Translations under genes and position numbers: made by a program
The notes under the pieces: generated by a model
Seen by the model: the letters and a program-made list of their open reading frames with translations, nothing else
Database searches by the model: none
What the model was told of the DNA's origin: nothing
Part shown: in pieces, positions 27,265-36,347 of the stretch
How the letters are laid out: the number at the start of each line of letters is the position of its first letter
How positions within the stretch are numbered: position 1 is the stretch's first letter
Assembly (NCBI RefSeq): GCF_004116405.1
Contig: NZ_SDIC01000009.1
Span: 152,314 to 216,313 of the forward strand
DNA from: Halegenticoccus tardaugens
Lineage (GTDB): Archaea; Halobacteriota; Halobacteria; Halobacteriales; Haloferacaceae
DNA length: 64,000 bases
Direction of reading: 5' to 3'

Positions 27265-29130
27265 ATGAGCGAGTACGACTACGAGGACCTCAGCCTCGTC
27301 GCGGGCCTGGAGATCCACCAGCAGCTCGACACCGCGACGAAGCTCTTTTGCGGCTGTCCGACGGAGCGCCGCGAACCCGACGAGGCGACTCGGACGTTCG
27401 CGCGGTTTCTTCACCCGACGAAGAGCGAACTCGGCGAACTCGACGAGGCCGCGCTCGAAGAGAGCCGCGTCGACAGGGAGTTCGAGTACCTCGCGTACGA
27501 CACGACCTGTCTCGTCGAAGAGGACGACGAACCGCCGGGGCTCCTCGACGAGGAGGCGCTCGACGTGGCGATGCAGATCGCGGTGCTTCTCGACATGAGC
27601 GTCGTCGACGAGGCGCACGTGATGCGAAAGATCGTGGTCGACGGCTCGAACACCTCCGGCTTCCAGCGGACGACGCTCGTCGGGCAGGACGGCGAGATCG
27701 AAACCAGCGACGGACCGGTCGGCATCGAGGACCTCCTCCTCGAAGAGGAGAGCGCCGGTCGGGTCGAAGAGACCGATCACGGCGTCCGCTACAGCCTCGA
27801 TCGGCTCGGCATCCCGCTCGTGGAGATCGGAACGGGGCCGGACATCCGCTCTCCGCAGCAAGCCCGCGAGGCGGCCGAAACCATCGGGATGCTCCTTCGA
27901 TCGACGGGCGCGGTGAAGCGAGGGCTCGGAACCATCCGGCAGGACGTGAACGTCTCCATAGCGGATGGCGCGCGCGTCGAGATGAAGGGCGTCCAGAGCC
28001 TCGACGACATCGACGAACTCGTCCGTCGGGAGGTCGGTCGGCAGGTCGAACTGCTCGCCATCCGCGACGAGCTGCGGGAACGGGGCGCGAACGTCGGCGA
28101 GACGCGCGACGTGACGCGCGTCTTCGAAGATACCGAAAGCGGCGTCATCGCGAGCGTCCTCGACGGGGGGAAAGTCGCCGCGGTGCCGCTTTTCGGCTTC
28201 GACGGACTCGTCGGCCGCGAGATCCAGCCGGATCGGCGGCTCGGCACCGAGTTCTCCGACCACGCCAAGCGCCACGGCGCGGGTGGCGTTTTCCACACCG
28301 ACGAACTGCCCGCTTACGGCGTCGAGCAGGAGGAGGTCGACGCGCTCCGCGAAGCCGTCGACGCCGGCGAGGACGACGCGGTCGTCATCGTCGCCGCCGA
28401 CTCGGAGACGGCGGACCTCGCCATCGACGCGGTCGCGGAGCGGGCGCGGGTCGCGATCGAGGAAATCCCCGAGGAGACCCGTGGAGCGAACGACGACGGC
28501 ACCTCCCGGTACCTCCGTCCGCTCCCGGGCGCGGCGCGGATGTACCCCGAGACGGACGTCCCGCCCGTCGAACCCGACCCGAGCGAGGTAGAGGTTCCCG
28601 AACTACTCACCGAGAAGGTCGAACGGTACCGACGGGAGTACGGTCTCGACGCCGGCCTCGCGGAACAGGTCGCCTACGGCCGTCGGATGCCCGCCTTCGA
28701 GCGGGCGGTCGAGCGCGGCGTCGACGCGACGCTCGCGGCCGGAACCCTCGAAAGCACAGTGACGGAGCTTCGCCGCGACGACGTGCCGGTCGAGCGCCTC
28801 ACCAACGAGCACTTCCTCGACGTGCTGACGCTCGTCGACGACGGCGACCTCGCGAAGGAAGGCGTCGACGAGGTGCTCGCGGTGCTGGCGGAGGAACCGA
28901 CGCTCTCGGCCACGGAAGCCGTCGAGGAGGCGGGACTCGCCGGCGTCGACGACGATGCGGTTCGCGACGCCGTCGCCGAGGTGGTCGAGCGCAACGAGGC
29001 GCAGGTCGAAGCGCAGGGGATGGGCGCGTTCTCGGCGCTCATGGGCGAGGCGATGGGCGCGCTGCGCGGGAAGGCCGACGGCGAGGTCGTGAGCGACGCG
29101 CTCCGAGAGGAGATCCAAAAGCGGGCGTAG
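27265..29130 (+). CDS. gatE: Glutamyl-tRNA(Gln) amidotransferase subunit E
   Basis: This 621-residue protein matches archaeal GatE: a GatB/E catalytic cradle (starting with GLEIHQQLDTATKLFCGC), an AspRS-like insertion (about 270-400) and a helical YqeY-like C-terminal tail (about 480-621). With GatD it converts Glu-tRNA(Gln) to Gln-tRNA(Gln). Cys residues near CGCPTERRE and the kinase-site region are kept. The partner gatD is not in this window. CTTTTTACC lies about 29 nt before the ATG. Confidence 0.95.
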   Translation: MSEYDYEDLSLVAGLEIHQQLDTATKLFCGCPTERREPDEATRTFARFLHPTKSELGELDEAALEESRVDREFEYLAYDTTCLVEEDDEPPGLLDEEALDVAMQIAVLLDMSVVDEAHVMRKIVVDGSNTSGFQRTTLVGQDGEIETSDGPVGIEDLLLEEESAGRVEETDHGVRYSLDRLGIPLVEIGTGPDIRSPQQAREAAETIGMLLRSTGAVKRGLGTIRQDVNVSIADGARVEMKGVQSLDDIDELVRREVGRQVELLAIRDELRERGANVGETRDVTRVFEDTESGVIASVLDGGKVAAVPLFGFDGLVGREIQPDRRLGTEFSDHAKRHGAGGVFHTDELPAYGVEQEEVDALREAVDAGEDDAVVIVAADSETADLAIDAVAERARVAIEEIPEETRGANDDGTSRYLRPLPGAARMYPETDVPPVEPDPSEVEVPELLTEKVERYRREYGLDAGLAEQVAYGRRMPAFERAVERGVDATLAAGTLESTVTELRRDDVPVERLTNEHFLDVLTLVDDGDLAKEGVDEVLAVLAEEPTLSATEAVEEAGLAGVDDDAVRDAVAEVVERNEAQVEAQGMGAFSALMGEAMGALRGKADGEVVSDALREEIQKRA

Positions 29131-29366
29131 CTCGTCGACCGGGGGCTGTCAGACGGCACGGACGCGAAGCCCGCGGGACGGAGTGCCGTACGATCGCGAG
29201 CCGTCCCGCGGCGACAGTCATGCCACGGTCGCGATGGTCCCGTTTTCGTATTTCAACGTTCGTCCGACGGCGGGGTCCGGGTTCGGGGACGAGCGCCCCC
29301 GTCAAAACCAGGATACGCGTTGCCTGCGGCCGAACGTACTTACGGTCCGCCGTCAACCATCCGCCA

Positions 29367-29816
29367 ATGTCGATCTTTTACGAGGACATCGAACCCGGCG
29401 ACGTCGCCGAGTTCGGCGAGTACGAGGTGACGGAGGCGGAGATCGTCGACTTCGCGGAGCGGTACGACCCGCAGTGGTTCCACGTCGATCCGGAGCGGGC
29501 CGCCGAGGAGTCGATGTACGGCGGGCTCATCGCCAGCGGGTGGCACACGACGGCCATGACGATGCGGATGCTCGTCGACCACCACTTCGCCGAGGCCGCC
29601 TCGCTCGGCGCGAAGGGGATCGAAGAGATCCGCTGGCGGCGACCCGTCCGCCCGGGGGACGTCCTCTCGGTTCGAGCGGAGGTCCTCGACAAAGAACCCG
29701 AACGGCCCGATCGGGGTCTCGTCAGAAATCGGACGGAGACGCGCAGGGACGACGGCGAGGTCGTGCTGTCGATGGTGTCGCTCGTGATGTACGCGAGACG
29801 GAGCGACGAGGACTGA
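29367..29816 (+). CDS. MaoC family hotdog protein
   Basis: This 149-residue protein has the R-hydratase/MaoC pattern FAERYDPQWFHVDPERA with the Asp-x4-His catalytic pair, and then YGGLIASGWHTTAM. Such proteins hydrate enoyl-CoA esters to (R)-3-hydroxyacyl-CoA or dehydrate the reverse. ACTTAC lies about 30 nt before the ATG. The 236 bp upstream, after gatE, hold nothing else that I can recognise. It converges on the trmJ-like gene. Confidence 0.88.
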   Translation: MSIFYEDIEPGDVAEFGEYEVTEAEIVDFAERYDPQWFHVDPERAAEESMYGGLIASGWHTTAMTMRMLVDHHFAEAASLGAKGIEEIRWRRPVRPGDVLSVRAEVLDKEPERPDRGLVRNRTETRRDDGEVVLSMVSLVMYARRSDED

Positions 29817-29831
29817 GCTGGCGGTTCGGCT

Positions 29832-30602
29832 TCACCGACGGCCGCCGTCGTTCGCGACCTCGTCGGCGGATTCTCGTCCGTCGCGCAACCGTTCGTTCGC
29901 GCGGCGGAAGACGCCCAGTAACGTGTTTACTTCGCGATCCGTGGGGTGCGCCCGGCCGACGAGGCGACGGATCAGGCGGTTCGTCTTCGCCCGCTTTCGC
30001 TCGTTGTACCCCGACGCGTCGAGGAAGGCGTCGAAAAAGTCGTAGAGGCGTTCGATCTCGCGCTCCTCGGCTCGGGTCCGTTCGACGTCGGGGAGTTGCG
30101 TCTCGTCGACGGTGAGACCGCGCAGTTCGTAGAGGACGACCGTCGCGGCCTGCCCGAGGTTGAGCACCGGGTACGATTCGCTCGCGGGGATCGAACACAC
30201 CTCGTCGAGCCGTTCGAGTTCCTCGTTGTTCAGCCCGGTACCTTCGCGACCGAAAACGATCGCGGTCCGCGTTTCGACGGTTTTCAGGCTCTCGGCCAGT
30301 CGGCGCGGCGTCGTGAACGGGTACCGGGTGTGCCGGCGGCTGTCCTCGTTCGTGATGGCCGTACAGCCGACGGTGTGGTAGTTCTCGATCACCGACTCCA
30401 GCGTGACGGTCTCGGCGCTCGGGAGCACGTCCTCGCGGGCGTGGCCGGCGAAGCCGTACGCCTCGCTGTTGCGGGTGATCTCCGGCGGATTCACGAGTTT
30501 CAGCTCCGAGAGGCCGAAGTTCTTCATCGCCCGGGCGATCGTCCCGACGTTGCCTGGCGTCTCGGGCTCGACGACGACGACGACGGGCTTCTCGCGGCTC
30601 AT
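29832..30602 (-). CDS. TrmJ family tRNA 2'-O-methyltransferase (SPOUT)
   Basis: This 256-residue protein has a SPOUT/TrmH-type fold. It begins with [20 protein letters not shown] and has the SAM-knot motifs [15 protein letters not shown] and [18 protein letters not shown] charged C-terminal helical domain (about 175-256) follows. This layout matches TrmJ, which methylates the ribose at position 32 of tRNA. Its ATG overlaps the stop of the upstream gene by four bases, so the two are probably translated together. Confidence 0.88.
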   Translation of the reverse strand: MSREKPVVVVVEPETPGNVGTIARAMKNFGLSELKLVNPPEITRNSEAYGFAGHAREDVLPSAETVTLESVIENYHTVGCTAITNEDSRRHTRYPFTTPRRLAESLKTVETRTAIVFGREGTGLNNEELERLDEVCSIPASESYPVLNLGQAATVVLYELRGLTVDETQLPDVERTRAEEREIERLYDFFDAFLDASGYNERKRAKTNRLIRRLVGRAHPTDREVNTLLGVFRRANERLRDGRESADEVANDGGRR

Positions 30603-31192
30603 TTCTTCGGGTAGCGAACGCCGAAGTCGACGTCCTCGAAGGAGAGATCGTCGTCCGCCTCGTCCTCTCCGTCCGCGTCCGATTCGTCCGCGCCCGATTC
30701 GTCCCTGAGTTCGATCCGCCGGCCCTCGAATCCCTCGGTCAGTCGGTCGTGCAGTTCCTGCGGATCCGGCGGGTTCGGGAGGCCGTCGGGGTCGGTGTCG
30801 ACGTGCTCGATGCCGGCGTAGCCCTCGGGCGCGCGGCCGCCGTCGGCGAACCACTCGTGGAACGCGTCGCGGAAGTCGTTCTCGCCGACGAGGTCGCGGC
30901 CGCCGGCCTCGCGGAACCAGTAGTCGAAGTCCGGTTCGTGGCGCTCGCAGAGCAGGATCTCCTCGAAGGGTTCGCCGTAGACGACCGCCGACTCGTTGCA
31001 CCGGCGGATCTCCGCCTCGCCGTGGATCAGATAGCAAGCGTCGCAGGGCTTCCCGATGAGGTAGCTCAGCCGGAGGAGCCGCCGCTTCGGATCGTCGGGG
31101 ATCTCCGCGAGCGGCTTGAACTCGCCCTCGTCGGTGAAGATTTCGGACTCGTCGAACCGCCACCCGCGAAGTCCGATGCTGACCTTCGCCAT
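30599..31192 (-). CDS. Conserved haloarchaeal protein with Cys/His cluster
   Basis: This 197-residue acidic protein starts [15 protein letters not shown]. It has CDAC near 50, a further Cys in IRRC and CERH near 83, which together could bind a metal. The C-terminal 50 residues are Asp/Glu-rich. Overlap with the TrmJ-type gene (ATGA, 30599-30602) suggests a shared role, perhaps in tRNA or RNA handling. No family function is known to me. TTTTATC lies some 32-38 nt upstream of the ATG. Confidence 0.75.
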   Translation of the reverse strand: MAKVSIGLRGWRFDESEIFTDEGEFKPLAEIPDDPKRRLLRLSYLIGKPCDACYLIHGEAEIRRCNESAVVYGEPFEEILLCERHEPDFDYWFREAGGRDLVGENDFRDAFHEWFADGGRAPEGYAGIEHVDTDPDGLPNPPDPQELHDRLTEGFEGRRIELRDESGADESDADGEDEADDDLSFEDVDFGVRYPKK

Positions 31193-31251
31193 GCGTCGAG
31201 ACTAACGGGCGCGCCGATAAAAAGAGCGTGACTCCCGGCCGCGCTCGGCGA

Positions 31252-31848
31252 CTATCCCGCTGTGGCCATGTGTCGCTCGACGTACTTCGCCAGCGGGTCC
31301 GTCTCGATGTGCACCGGGTCACCGACAGACGTTCCGGATAGGGTCGTGATCTCGTACGTCGCGGGGATGACCGCGACGGAGAACGTTTCGTCCCCCAAGG
31401 CAGCGACCGTCAGGCTGATGCCGTCGAGCCCCACCGCCCCCTTTTCGGCGAAGTGCGACTCACACGCTTCGGGGAGTGCGAACTCGAACGTCCGACCGTC
31501 GCCGTCTCGCCGAATCGCGGTCACTCTCGTCGTCGCGTCGACGGTTCCTCTCACGAAGTGGCCGTGGATGCCGTCGCCGACGCTCAGGGGATGTTCGAGA
31601 TTCACTCGATCGCCGGCGTCCAACTCGCCGAGGTACGTCCGCGAGAGCGTTTCCGGGGAGGCGAACGCCTCGAACCTATCGGCGCGATCGTCCACTCGGG
31701 TCGCGGTGAGACAGACGCCGCTGACCGCGACGCTGTCGCCGCGGGAGAGGTTCCCGACGCCCGGAGCGTCGATTTGCAGCCGCACCCCGCTGCCGACGGC
31801 AGTACACCTGCGCACCGTTCCGGTTTTCGTGATGATTCCAGTGTACAC
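31252..31848 (-). CDS. ribE: Riboflavin synthase alpha-type (lumazine-binding repeats)
   Basis: This 198-residue protein contains two lumazine-binding repeats. The first opens with MYTGIITKTGTV and contains SRGDSVAVSGVCLT; the second contains HGHFVRGTVD and GAVGLDGISLTV. It makes riboflavin from two 6,7-dimethyl-8-ribityllumazine molecules. This is the bacterial-type trimeric enzyme, not the archaeal RibC type. The GTG at 31848 is chosen because family members begin M-x-TGI; an in-frame ATG at 31887 would add 13 residues. The end, DPLAKYVERHM, is typical. It is divergent from the DHPS-like gene. Confidence 0.92.
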   Translation of the reverse strand: MYTGIITKTGTVRRCTAVGSGVRLQIDAPGVGNLSRGDSVAVSGVCLTATRVDDRADRFEAFASPETLSRTYLGELDAGDRVNLEHPLSVGDGIHGHFVRGTVDATTRVTAIRRDGDGRTFEFALPEACESHFAEKGAVGLDGISLTVAALGDETFSVAVIPATYEITTLSGTSVGDPVHIETDPLAKYVERHMATAG

Positions 31849-32059
31849 GGATCGGTCCACCGGCGGGACGTACAAGTTTGTTCCCATTTCGTTATGCGTA
31901 ACATATTTGTGATAGAGGGACCCACGATCGCGGAGAGAGCGCCTTGCTCGATCCCCGGTATTAATTTTCTCTGGCGGTCGTCCGTGTCGGGGCGGACGAC
32001 GAAATCTCGCCGCGCGTCGTATCGGACCGCCTATGTCGATCCGGTCCCACTCTCGGACC

Positions 32060-33205
32060 ATGCGAAACGTGGACGCGGGCGGGCTCGGCATCGGCGACGA
32101 CTATCCGCCGCGTATCATGGGGGTGCTGAACGTGAGCGAGGAGTCGCCGTACGAGCCGAGCGTGTTCGACGACGCGGGGGAGGCGGCCGAGTACGTCGAC
32201 GCGGAACTGATCGGGGAGGGTGCAGACATCGTAGACGTGGGGCTCGAATCGGCGAACAAGCGGTTCGAGGTCCTCTCGGCCGAGGAGGAGCTGGAGCGGT
32301 TGGACCGCGCCGTCGAGACGATGGAGAGCGTCTCCGGCGACGCGGCCTACTCCATCGAGACGCGCTATCACGAGGTGGCCGACGCGGCGCTGTCGGCGGG
32401 GTTCGACCTGGTCAACGACGTGTGCGGCTTCGCCGACCCGGAGATGCCGCGCGTCTGCGAGGAGCACGACGCCGCCGTCGTGAAGATGGCGAGCCCGCCG
32501 GACCTCTCGCGGCCGGGCGCGGTCGAGGAGGTCGACGACATCTACGAGGCGCTGCGGCGGAACGGCTTCACCGACAAGACCATCGTCGACCCGGCGTTCG
32601 GGGGCTGGAGCGAGGAGAAGACCCTGGAGGACGACCGCGAGACGTTCCGTCGCCTCCGGGAGTTCAGGGGGCTCGATCGGCCGATCCTCGTCTCGATCAA
32701 CCGGAAGAACTTCCTCCGCGAGATCGCCGGCCGCTCGACCGAGGAGGCGCTGCCCGTCAGCCTCGCGGCGACGTCGATGGCGGTCGAGCGGGGCGCGCAC
32801 GTGATCCGAACGCACGACGTGGCCGAGACGCGCGACGCGGCGCTCGTCGGCGCGGCGTTCGCCCGCGATCGGATCCGCGGCGGAGAGGCGGTTCGCGTCG
32901 AGGAACTCGACGTGACGACCGCGCGGGAGGCCGCTCGACACCTCGACCGACTCGGCGGCGACGAGGCGACCGCCGCCGAGTGCGTCACGCGCGTGTACGA
33001 ACTCTCCGGCCTCGACGCCGCGGAGCGGGGCGCGCTCCGCGCGGGCGCGGCCGAAGCCGGCGCGGTTTTAGTCGACTCGGCCGACAGGAGCGGCGCGCTC
33101 CTCGCGGGAACGCCCCGCTCGCTCTCGAACCTCGCTGCAGCCGCATCCGGCGTTTCTGCCGCGCTCGACGACGCGCTCGAACGAATCGCCGAAACAGATC
33201 ACTGA
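32060..33205 (+). CDS. Dihydropteroate synthase-like protein
   Basis: The first about 260 of 381 residues follow the DHPS TIM-barrel: IMGVLNVSEESPYEP, GADIVDVGLESANKRF, NDVCGF, VDPAFGGW and HVIRTHDVAETRDA. The loops that bind p-aminobenzoate in classical DHPS (NVTPDSFxDGG, GESTRPG) are replaced, so the substrate arm may differ. The last about 115 residues are an extra helical domain rich in Ala/Glu. CTATGTC lies 25-31 nt before the ATG. It is followed by mptE, which makes the pterin pyrophosphate that DHPS would use. Confidence 0.82.
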   Translation: MRNVDAGGLGIGDDYPPRIMGVLNVSEESPYEPSVFDDAGEAAEYVDAELIGEGADIVDVGLESANKRFEVLSAEEELERLDRAVETMESVSGDAAYSIETRYHEVADAALSAGFDLVNDVCGFADPEMPRVCEEHDAAVVKMASPPDLSRPGAVEEVDDIYEALRRNGFTDKTIVDPAFGGWSEEKTLEDDRETFRRLREFRGLDRPILVSINRKNFLREIAGRSTEEALPVSLAATSMAVERGAHVIRTHDVAETRDAALVGAAFARDRIRGGEAVRVEELDVTTAREAARHLDRLGGDEATAAECVTRVYELSGLDAAERGALRAGAAEAGAVLVDSADRSGALLAGTPRSLSNLAAAASGVSAALDDALERIAETDH

Positions 33206-33233
33206 CGAAGACGGTCGTTCACCTACGAGAAAA

Positions 33234-33347
33234 CTTATGACAGATCGGTCAGAACTCGGAGTGTGGAAGCCGGGACGGCACGCGGGTAGGGGTACTTGGT
33301 GCCACACCGGCCCATGCGGTATCATATCCGCCGAGCGTCGCGCATGA
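33234..33347 (+). promoter_or_regulatory. Leaderless 28-codon mini-ORF before mptE
   Basis: A box A (CTTATGA, 33234-33240) lies 21-27 nt before GTG 33261. This opens a 28-codon frame (ending IISAERRA, with two Cys in WCHTGPC) whose TGA overlaps the ATG of mptE as ATGA (33344-33347). No classic ribosome binding site precedes mptE. Coupled translation from the mini-ORF is inferred. Confidence 0.5.
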
Positions 33348-34021
33348 AGTTCGCCGAGTGGGAGCCCGTCTACGAGTCGATCCTCGCTGACTTCGGATAC
33401 AGCCGCGCGGCCGACGAGACGGCGCGGGACGAACTCGCCGCGCTCGCGAGGCGATTCGATCGCGACCGGTTCGCGGGAATCGACGGGTCGATCGTCGCCG
33501 TCGTCGGCGCGGGACCGTCGCTCTCCGACGAGATCGACCGCGCTGTCGACGCCGAGTACGTCTTCGCCGCATCCACCGCGGCGGACGCGCTGCTCGCGGC
33601 GGGGATCGACGTCGATCTGATGGTGACCGACCTCGACAAGAACGTCGAGACCGCGCGCGAGTTGACGCGCGCCGGCGTGCCGGTCGCGGCGCACGCTCAC
33701 GGCGACAACCGCCCGGCGATCCGCGAGTGGGTTCCTCGGTTCGACCTCGATTTCACGCTCGCGACGACGCAAGCCGAGCCGGCCGGGCCGGTCGTCAACT
33801 ACGGCGGGTTCACGGACGGCGACCGGGCCGCCTTCCTCGCCGACGAGTTCGGCGCGGCGACGCTCGCGTTCGTCGGCTGGGACCTCGACGATCCGACCGT
33901 CGGGGCGACGAAGGCGAAGAAACTCCGGTGGGCGGAGCGGCTGCTCCGCTGGCTCGAAGTGCGGCGGGGAGAGCGGTTCTCGATCCTCGACGGTCGGCGC
34001 GACGCGGTCGAGCCGCCGTAG
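33344..34021 (+). CDS. mptE: 6-hydroxymethyl-7,8-dihydropterin pyrophosphokinase (MptE)
   Basis: This 225-residue protein of the DUF115 family starts MKFAEWEPVYESILADFGY. It has the glycine-rich VAVVGAGPSLSD loop (about 50-61), DLMVTDLDKN near 100 and HAHGDNRPAI near 127, which form the metal-pyrophosphate site. It activates hydroxymethyldihydropterin for coupling in archaeal folate or methanopterin synthesis. An in-frame ATG at 33314 would extend it by 10 residues but is not favoured. It lies between the DHPS-like gene and the photolyase gene in one direction. Confidence 0.9.
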   Translation: MKFAEWEPVYESILADFGYSRAADETARDELAALARRFDRDRFAGIDGSIVAVVGAGPSLSDEIDRAVDAEYVFAASTAADALLAAGIDVDLMVTDLDKNVETARELTRAGVPVAAHAHGDNRPAIREWVPRFDLDFTLATTQAEPAGPVVNYGGFTDGDRAAFLADEFGAATLAFVGWDLDDPTVGATKAKKLRWAERLLRWLEVRRGERFSILDGRRDAVEPP

Positions 34022-34104
34022 GCGGCGCGATCGACGAGAGAGACGCGGTGCGACGAGAACGTCGCGGGCGATAGGTTGACGCCGCGTCGGTCGCACACCC
34101 GAAT

Positions 34105-35541
34105 ATGCAGCTCCACTGGCACCGACGCGACCTGCGAGCCGCGGACAACACCGCGCTCAGCGCGGCGGCCGGCGCGCTCGATCCCGACGCCGACGACGGG
34201 GTCGTCCCCGCGTTCGTCTTCGATCCCGACGTGCTCGCGCACGCCGGCCCGCCGCGGGTTCGGTTCATGCTCGACGCGCTCGATTCGCTTCGTGCGTGGT
34301 ACCGCGACCGGGGGAGCGACCTCGTCGTCGCCCGCGGCGATCCTCGCGAGGAGATTCCGGCGCTCGCGGAGGCGCACGGCGCGGATCGAGTCGTCTGGAA
34401 CGGGGACTACTCCGGGCTGGCGCGCGAACGGGACGCCGCCGTGCGCCGCGCGCTCGACGGGGTCGGGATCGAGCGCGAGTCGTACCACGACGCGATCCTC
34501 CACGAATCGGGGTCGATCACGACCAATCAGGGCGAGCCGTATTCCGTGTTCAGCTACTTCTGGAAGAAGTGGCGGGACCGCGAGAAGGCGGAGTCGCGCG
34601 ACGCCCCCGACGCCGACCGACTGGCCGACGTGTCGGGCGACGCCCTGCCGACGATCGACGATCTTGGTTTCGAGGAGCCGGAGACGGACGTACAGTCCGC
34701 CGGTGCTGCGGCCGCCCGCGACCGGCTCGAACGGTTCTGTTCGGACGCGGTGTACCGGTACGACGCGGATCGAGACTACCCGGCGCGAGGCGCGACCTCC
34801 CGCCTGTCGGCCGATCTCAAGTGGGGGACCGTCGGGATCCGGGAGGTTTACGCGGCCACGGCGGACGCGAAGGCCGACGCCGCCGGCGACGAGTACGACT
34901 CGGTCGAGGAGTTCCAGTCGCAGCTGGCGTGGCGGGAGTTCTACGCCCACGTCCTCTTTTTCAATCCGGGCGTTGTCGACGAGAACTACAAGGAGTACGA
35001 ACACGAAATCGACTGGCGCGCGGTCGACGGGGGGAGCGACGGGGCCGAGGAGCTGCGGGCGTGGAAGGAGGGAAAGACGGGGTATCCCATCGTCGACGCC
35101 GGGATGCGGCAGTTGACGCGGGAGGCGTACATGCACAACCGCGTCAGGATGATCGTCGCCTCCTTTCTCACGAAGGACCTGCTCGTCGACTGGCGCGAGG
35201 GGTACGCGCACTTCCGCGAGTACCTCGCGGACCACGACACCGCCAACGACAACGGCGGGTGGCAGTGGGCCGCGTCGACCGGCACGGACGCGCAGCCGTA
35301 CTTTCGCATCTTCAACCCGATGACGCAGGGCGAACGGTACGATCCCGACGGGGAGTACGTCCGCGAGTACGTGCCCGAACTGGCTGGCGTCGACGCCGAC
35401 GTCATCCACTCGTGGCACGAACGCTCCGACGAGGAGCGCGCGGCCGCCGGCCCCGACTACCCGGCCCCGATCGTCGACCACGGCGAGCGGCGCGAGCGGG
35501 CGCTCGAAACCTTCGAACGGGCGCGCGGCGGCGAGGACTGA
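34105..35541 (+). CDS. phr: Cryptochrome/photolyase family DNA photolyase
   Basis: This 478-residue class I photolyase has an N-terminal Rossmann antenna domain (starting LHWHRRDLRAADNTAL) and a C-terminal FAD domain. The FAD domain carries the signature TGYPIVDAGMRQLTREAYMH and NDNGGWQWAASTGTDAQPYF. It repairs UV pyrimidine dimers using light, FADH- and a folate or deazaflavin antenna. NQGEPYSVFSYFWKKW in the linker is typical. It directly follows mptE in the same direction, 83 bp away, linking it to pterin and flavin supply. Confidence 0.94.
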   Translation: MQLHWHRRDLRAADNTALSAAAGALDPDADDGVVPAFVFDPDVLAHAGPPRVRFMLDALDSLRAWYRDRGSDLVVARGDPREEIPALAEAHGADRVVWNGDYSGLARERDAAVRRALDGVGIERESYHDAILHESGSITTNQGEPYSVFSYFWKKWRDREKAESRDAPDADRLADVSGDALPTIDDLGFEEPETDVQSAGAAAARDRLERFCSDAVYRYDADRDYPARGATSRLSADLKWGTVGIREVYAATADAKADAAGDEYDSVEEFQSQLAWREFYAHVLFFNPGVVDENYKEYEHEIDWRAVDGGSDGAEELRAWKEGKTGYPIVDAGMRQLTREAYMHNRVRMIVASFLTKDLLVDWREGYAHFREYLADHDTANDNGGWQWAASTGTDAQPYFRIFNPMTQGERYDPDGEYVREYVPELAGVDADVIHSWHERSDEERAAAGPDYPAPIVDHGERRERALETFERARGGED

Positions 35542-35592
35542 ATCCCGGTCGGCGGCGGGAAGCGGGCGGAGACGACCGGGACCGACGGACGA

Positions 35593-35856
35593 TCACATGT
35601 ACAGCGAGTAGGAGATGAATCCCATCCCCGTGAGAACGAACGCGGTTCGGACGAGGGCGGAGAACGGGAGCGCGACGTGGACGACGTCGAAGAGCGAGCA
35701 GTCGAGGACGCCGCCGACGCTGATGAGCACGAAGCCGATCGAGATGAAGAGCATCGGCTCGCTCCGGTTGCGGCGGTAGCCGCGGTACGCTTGATAGGCG
35801 ATGAGGAACCCGAGCGCGATGGCCAGGAGGTTCCCCGCGATGATCCAGAAGCTCAT
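35593..35856 (-). CDS. 87-residue three-helix membrane protein
   Basis: The protein has three membrane helices (about 3-22, 34-53 and 62-84) with a basic Arg-rich loop after the first. Its start overlaps the stop of the upstream winged-helix gene by four bases (ATGA), forming a regulator-plus-membrane-protein pair that is common in haloarchaea. Function is unknown; it may be a sensor partner or the regulated target. Confidence 0.75.
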   Translation of the reverse strand: MSFWIIAGNLLAIALGFLIAYQAYRGYRRNRSEPMLFISIGFVLISVGGVLDCSLFDVVHVALPFSALVRTAFVLTGMGFISYSLYM

Positions 35857-36209
35857 CGATCGGTCCCCCGTATGTCCTCCCAGACGCGGGTGAACCGGTC
35901 TGCGGCGTCTTCGTGGTGTGTGAGCGTCACGTCTATCTCCCCGTTTGTGATGTCGATGTCGATGTGTTCGACCGTCGATTCGTACAGCGTGTAGTGGTTG
36001 CCCGACGGATCGAGCTGCGTGTGTTCGACCAGCAGATCCAGTCGTTTGAGGTCGTCGACCCGGCGGTAGATCGTCGGCAGCGACGCGTCGCACGCCTCGC
36101 TGAGCGCCTTCGCGGACAACGGTTCCCCGTGCGTCTCGACGAGGATCGAACGGGCGTACTCGTCGTCCAAGAGCCGGAAGACGTCCGCCGGATCCGGGAC
36201 CTCATTCAC
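35853..36209 (-). CDS. Winged-helix transcription regulator
   Basis: This 118-residue protein has an ArsR/TrmB-like winged helix near residues 8-75. SAKALSEACDASLPTIYRRVDDL is the helix-turn-helix, with the wing at LLVEHTQLDPSGNHYTLYE, followed by a beta-rich C-terminal region. GTG 36209 is chosen because TTTACA lies 24-29 nt upstream, giving a leaderless start; longer frames upstream run into the PfpI promoter. It overlaps the small membrane protein gene by four bases. The two probably work together. Confidence 0.82.
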   Translation of the reverse strand: MNEVPDPADVFRLLDDEYARSILVETHGEPLSAKALSEACDASLPTIYRRVDDLKRLDLLVEHTQLDPSGNHYTLYESTVEHIDIDITNGEIDVTLTHHEDAADRFTRVWEDIRGTDR

Positions 36210-36347
36210 GTCCTCATCGATTCGCGCATGAATGTAAACTCTATCGAGCGTGTTCCGGCTCGGAAAATCCGCCACCGGCGCGCACGAGAAACCCGATCGC
36301 GCCGAACCGGGAGAAACCGCTTTGTCGACGCCCCGTCCAGAGAGACC

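Noticed and set aside
27348..29816. Long plus-strand frame overlapping gatE
   Set aside because: Only its last 150 codons (the MaoC gene) look like protein; the rest is an Arg-rich shadow of gatE.
31849..31887. Longer riboflavin synthase start at ATG 31887
   Set aside because: Family members start M-x-TGI, matched by GTG 31848; the extension is not conserved in type, although it cannot be excluded.
31891..31902. GTTA-TGCG-TAAC inverted repeat between ribE and the DHPS-like gene
   Set aside because: Only four-base arms; too short to count as an operator without comparison.
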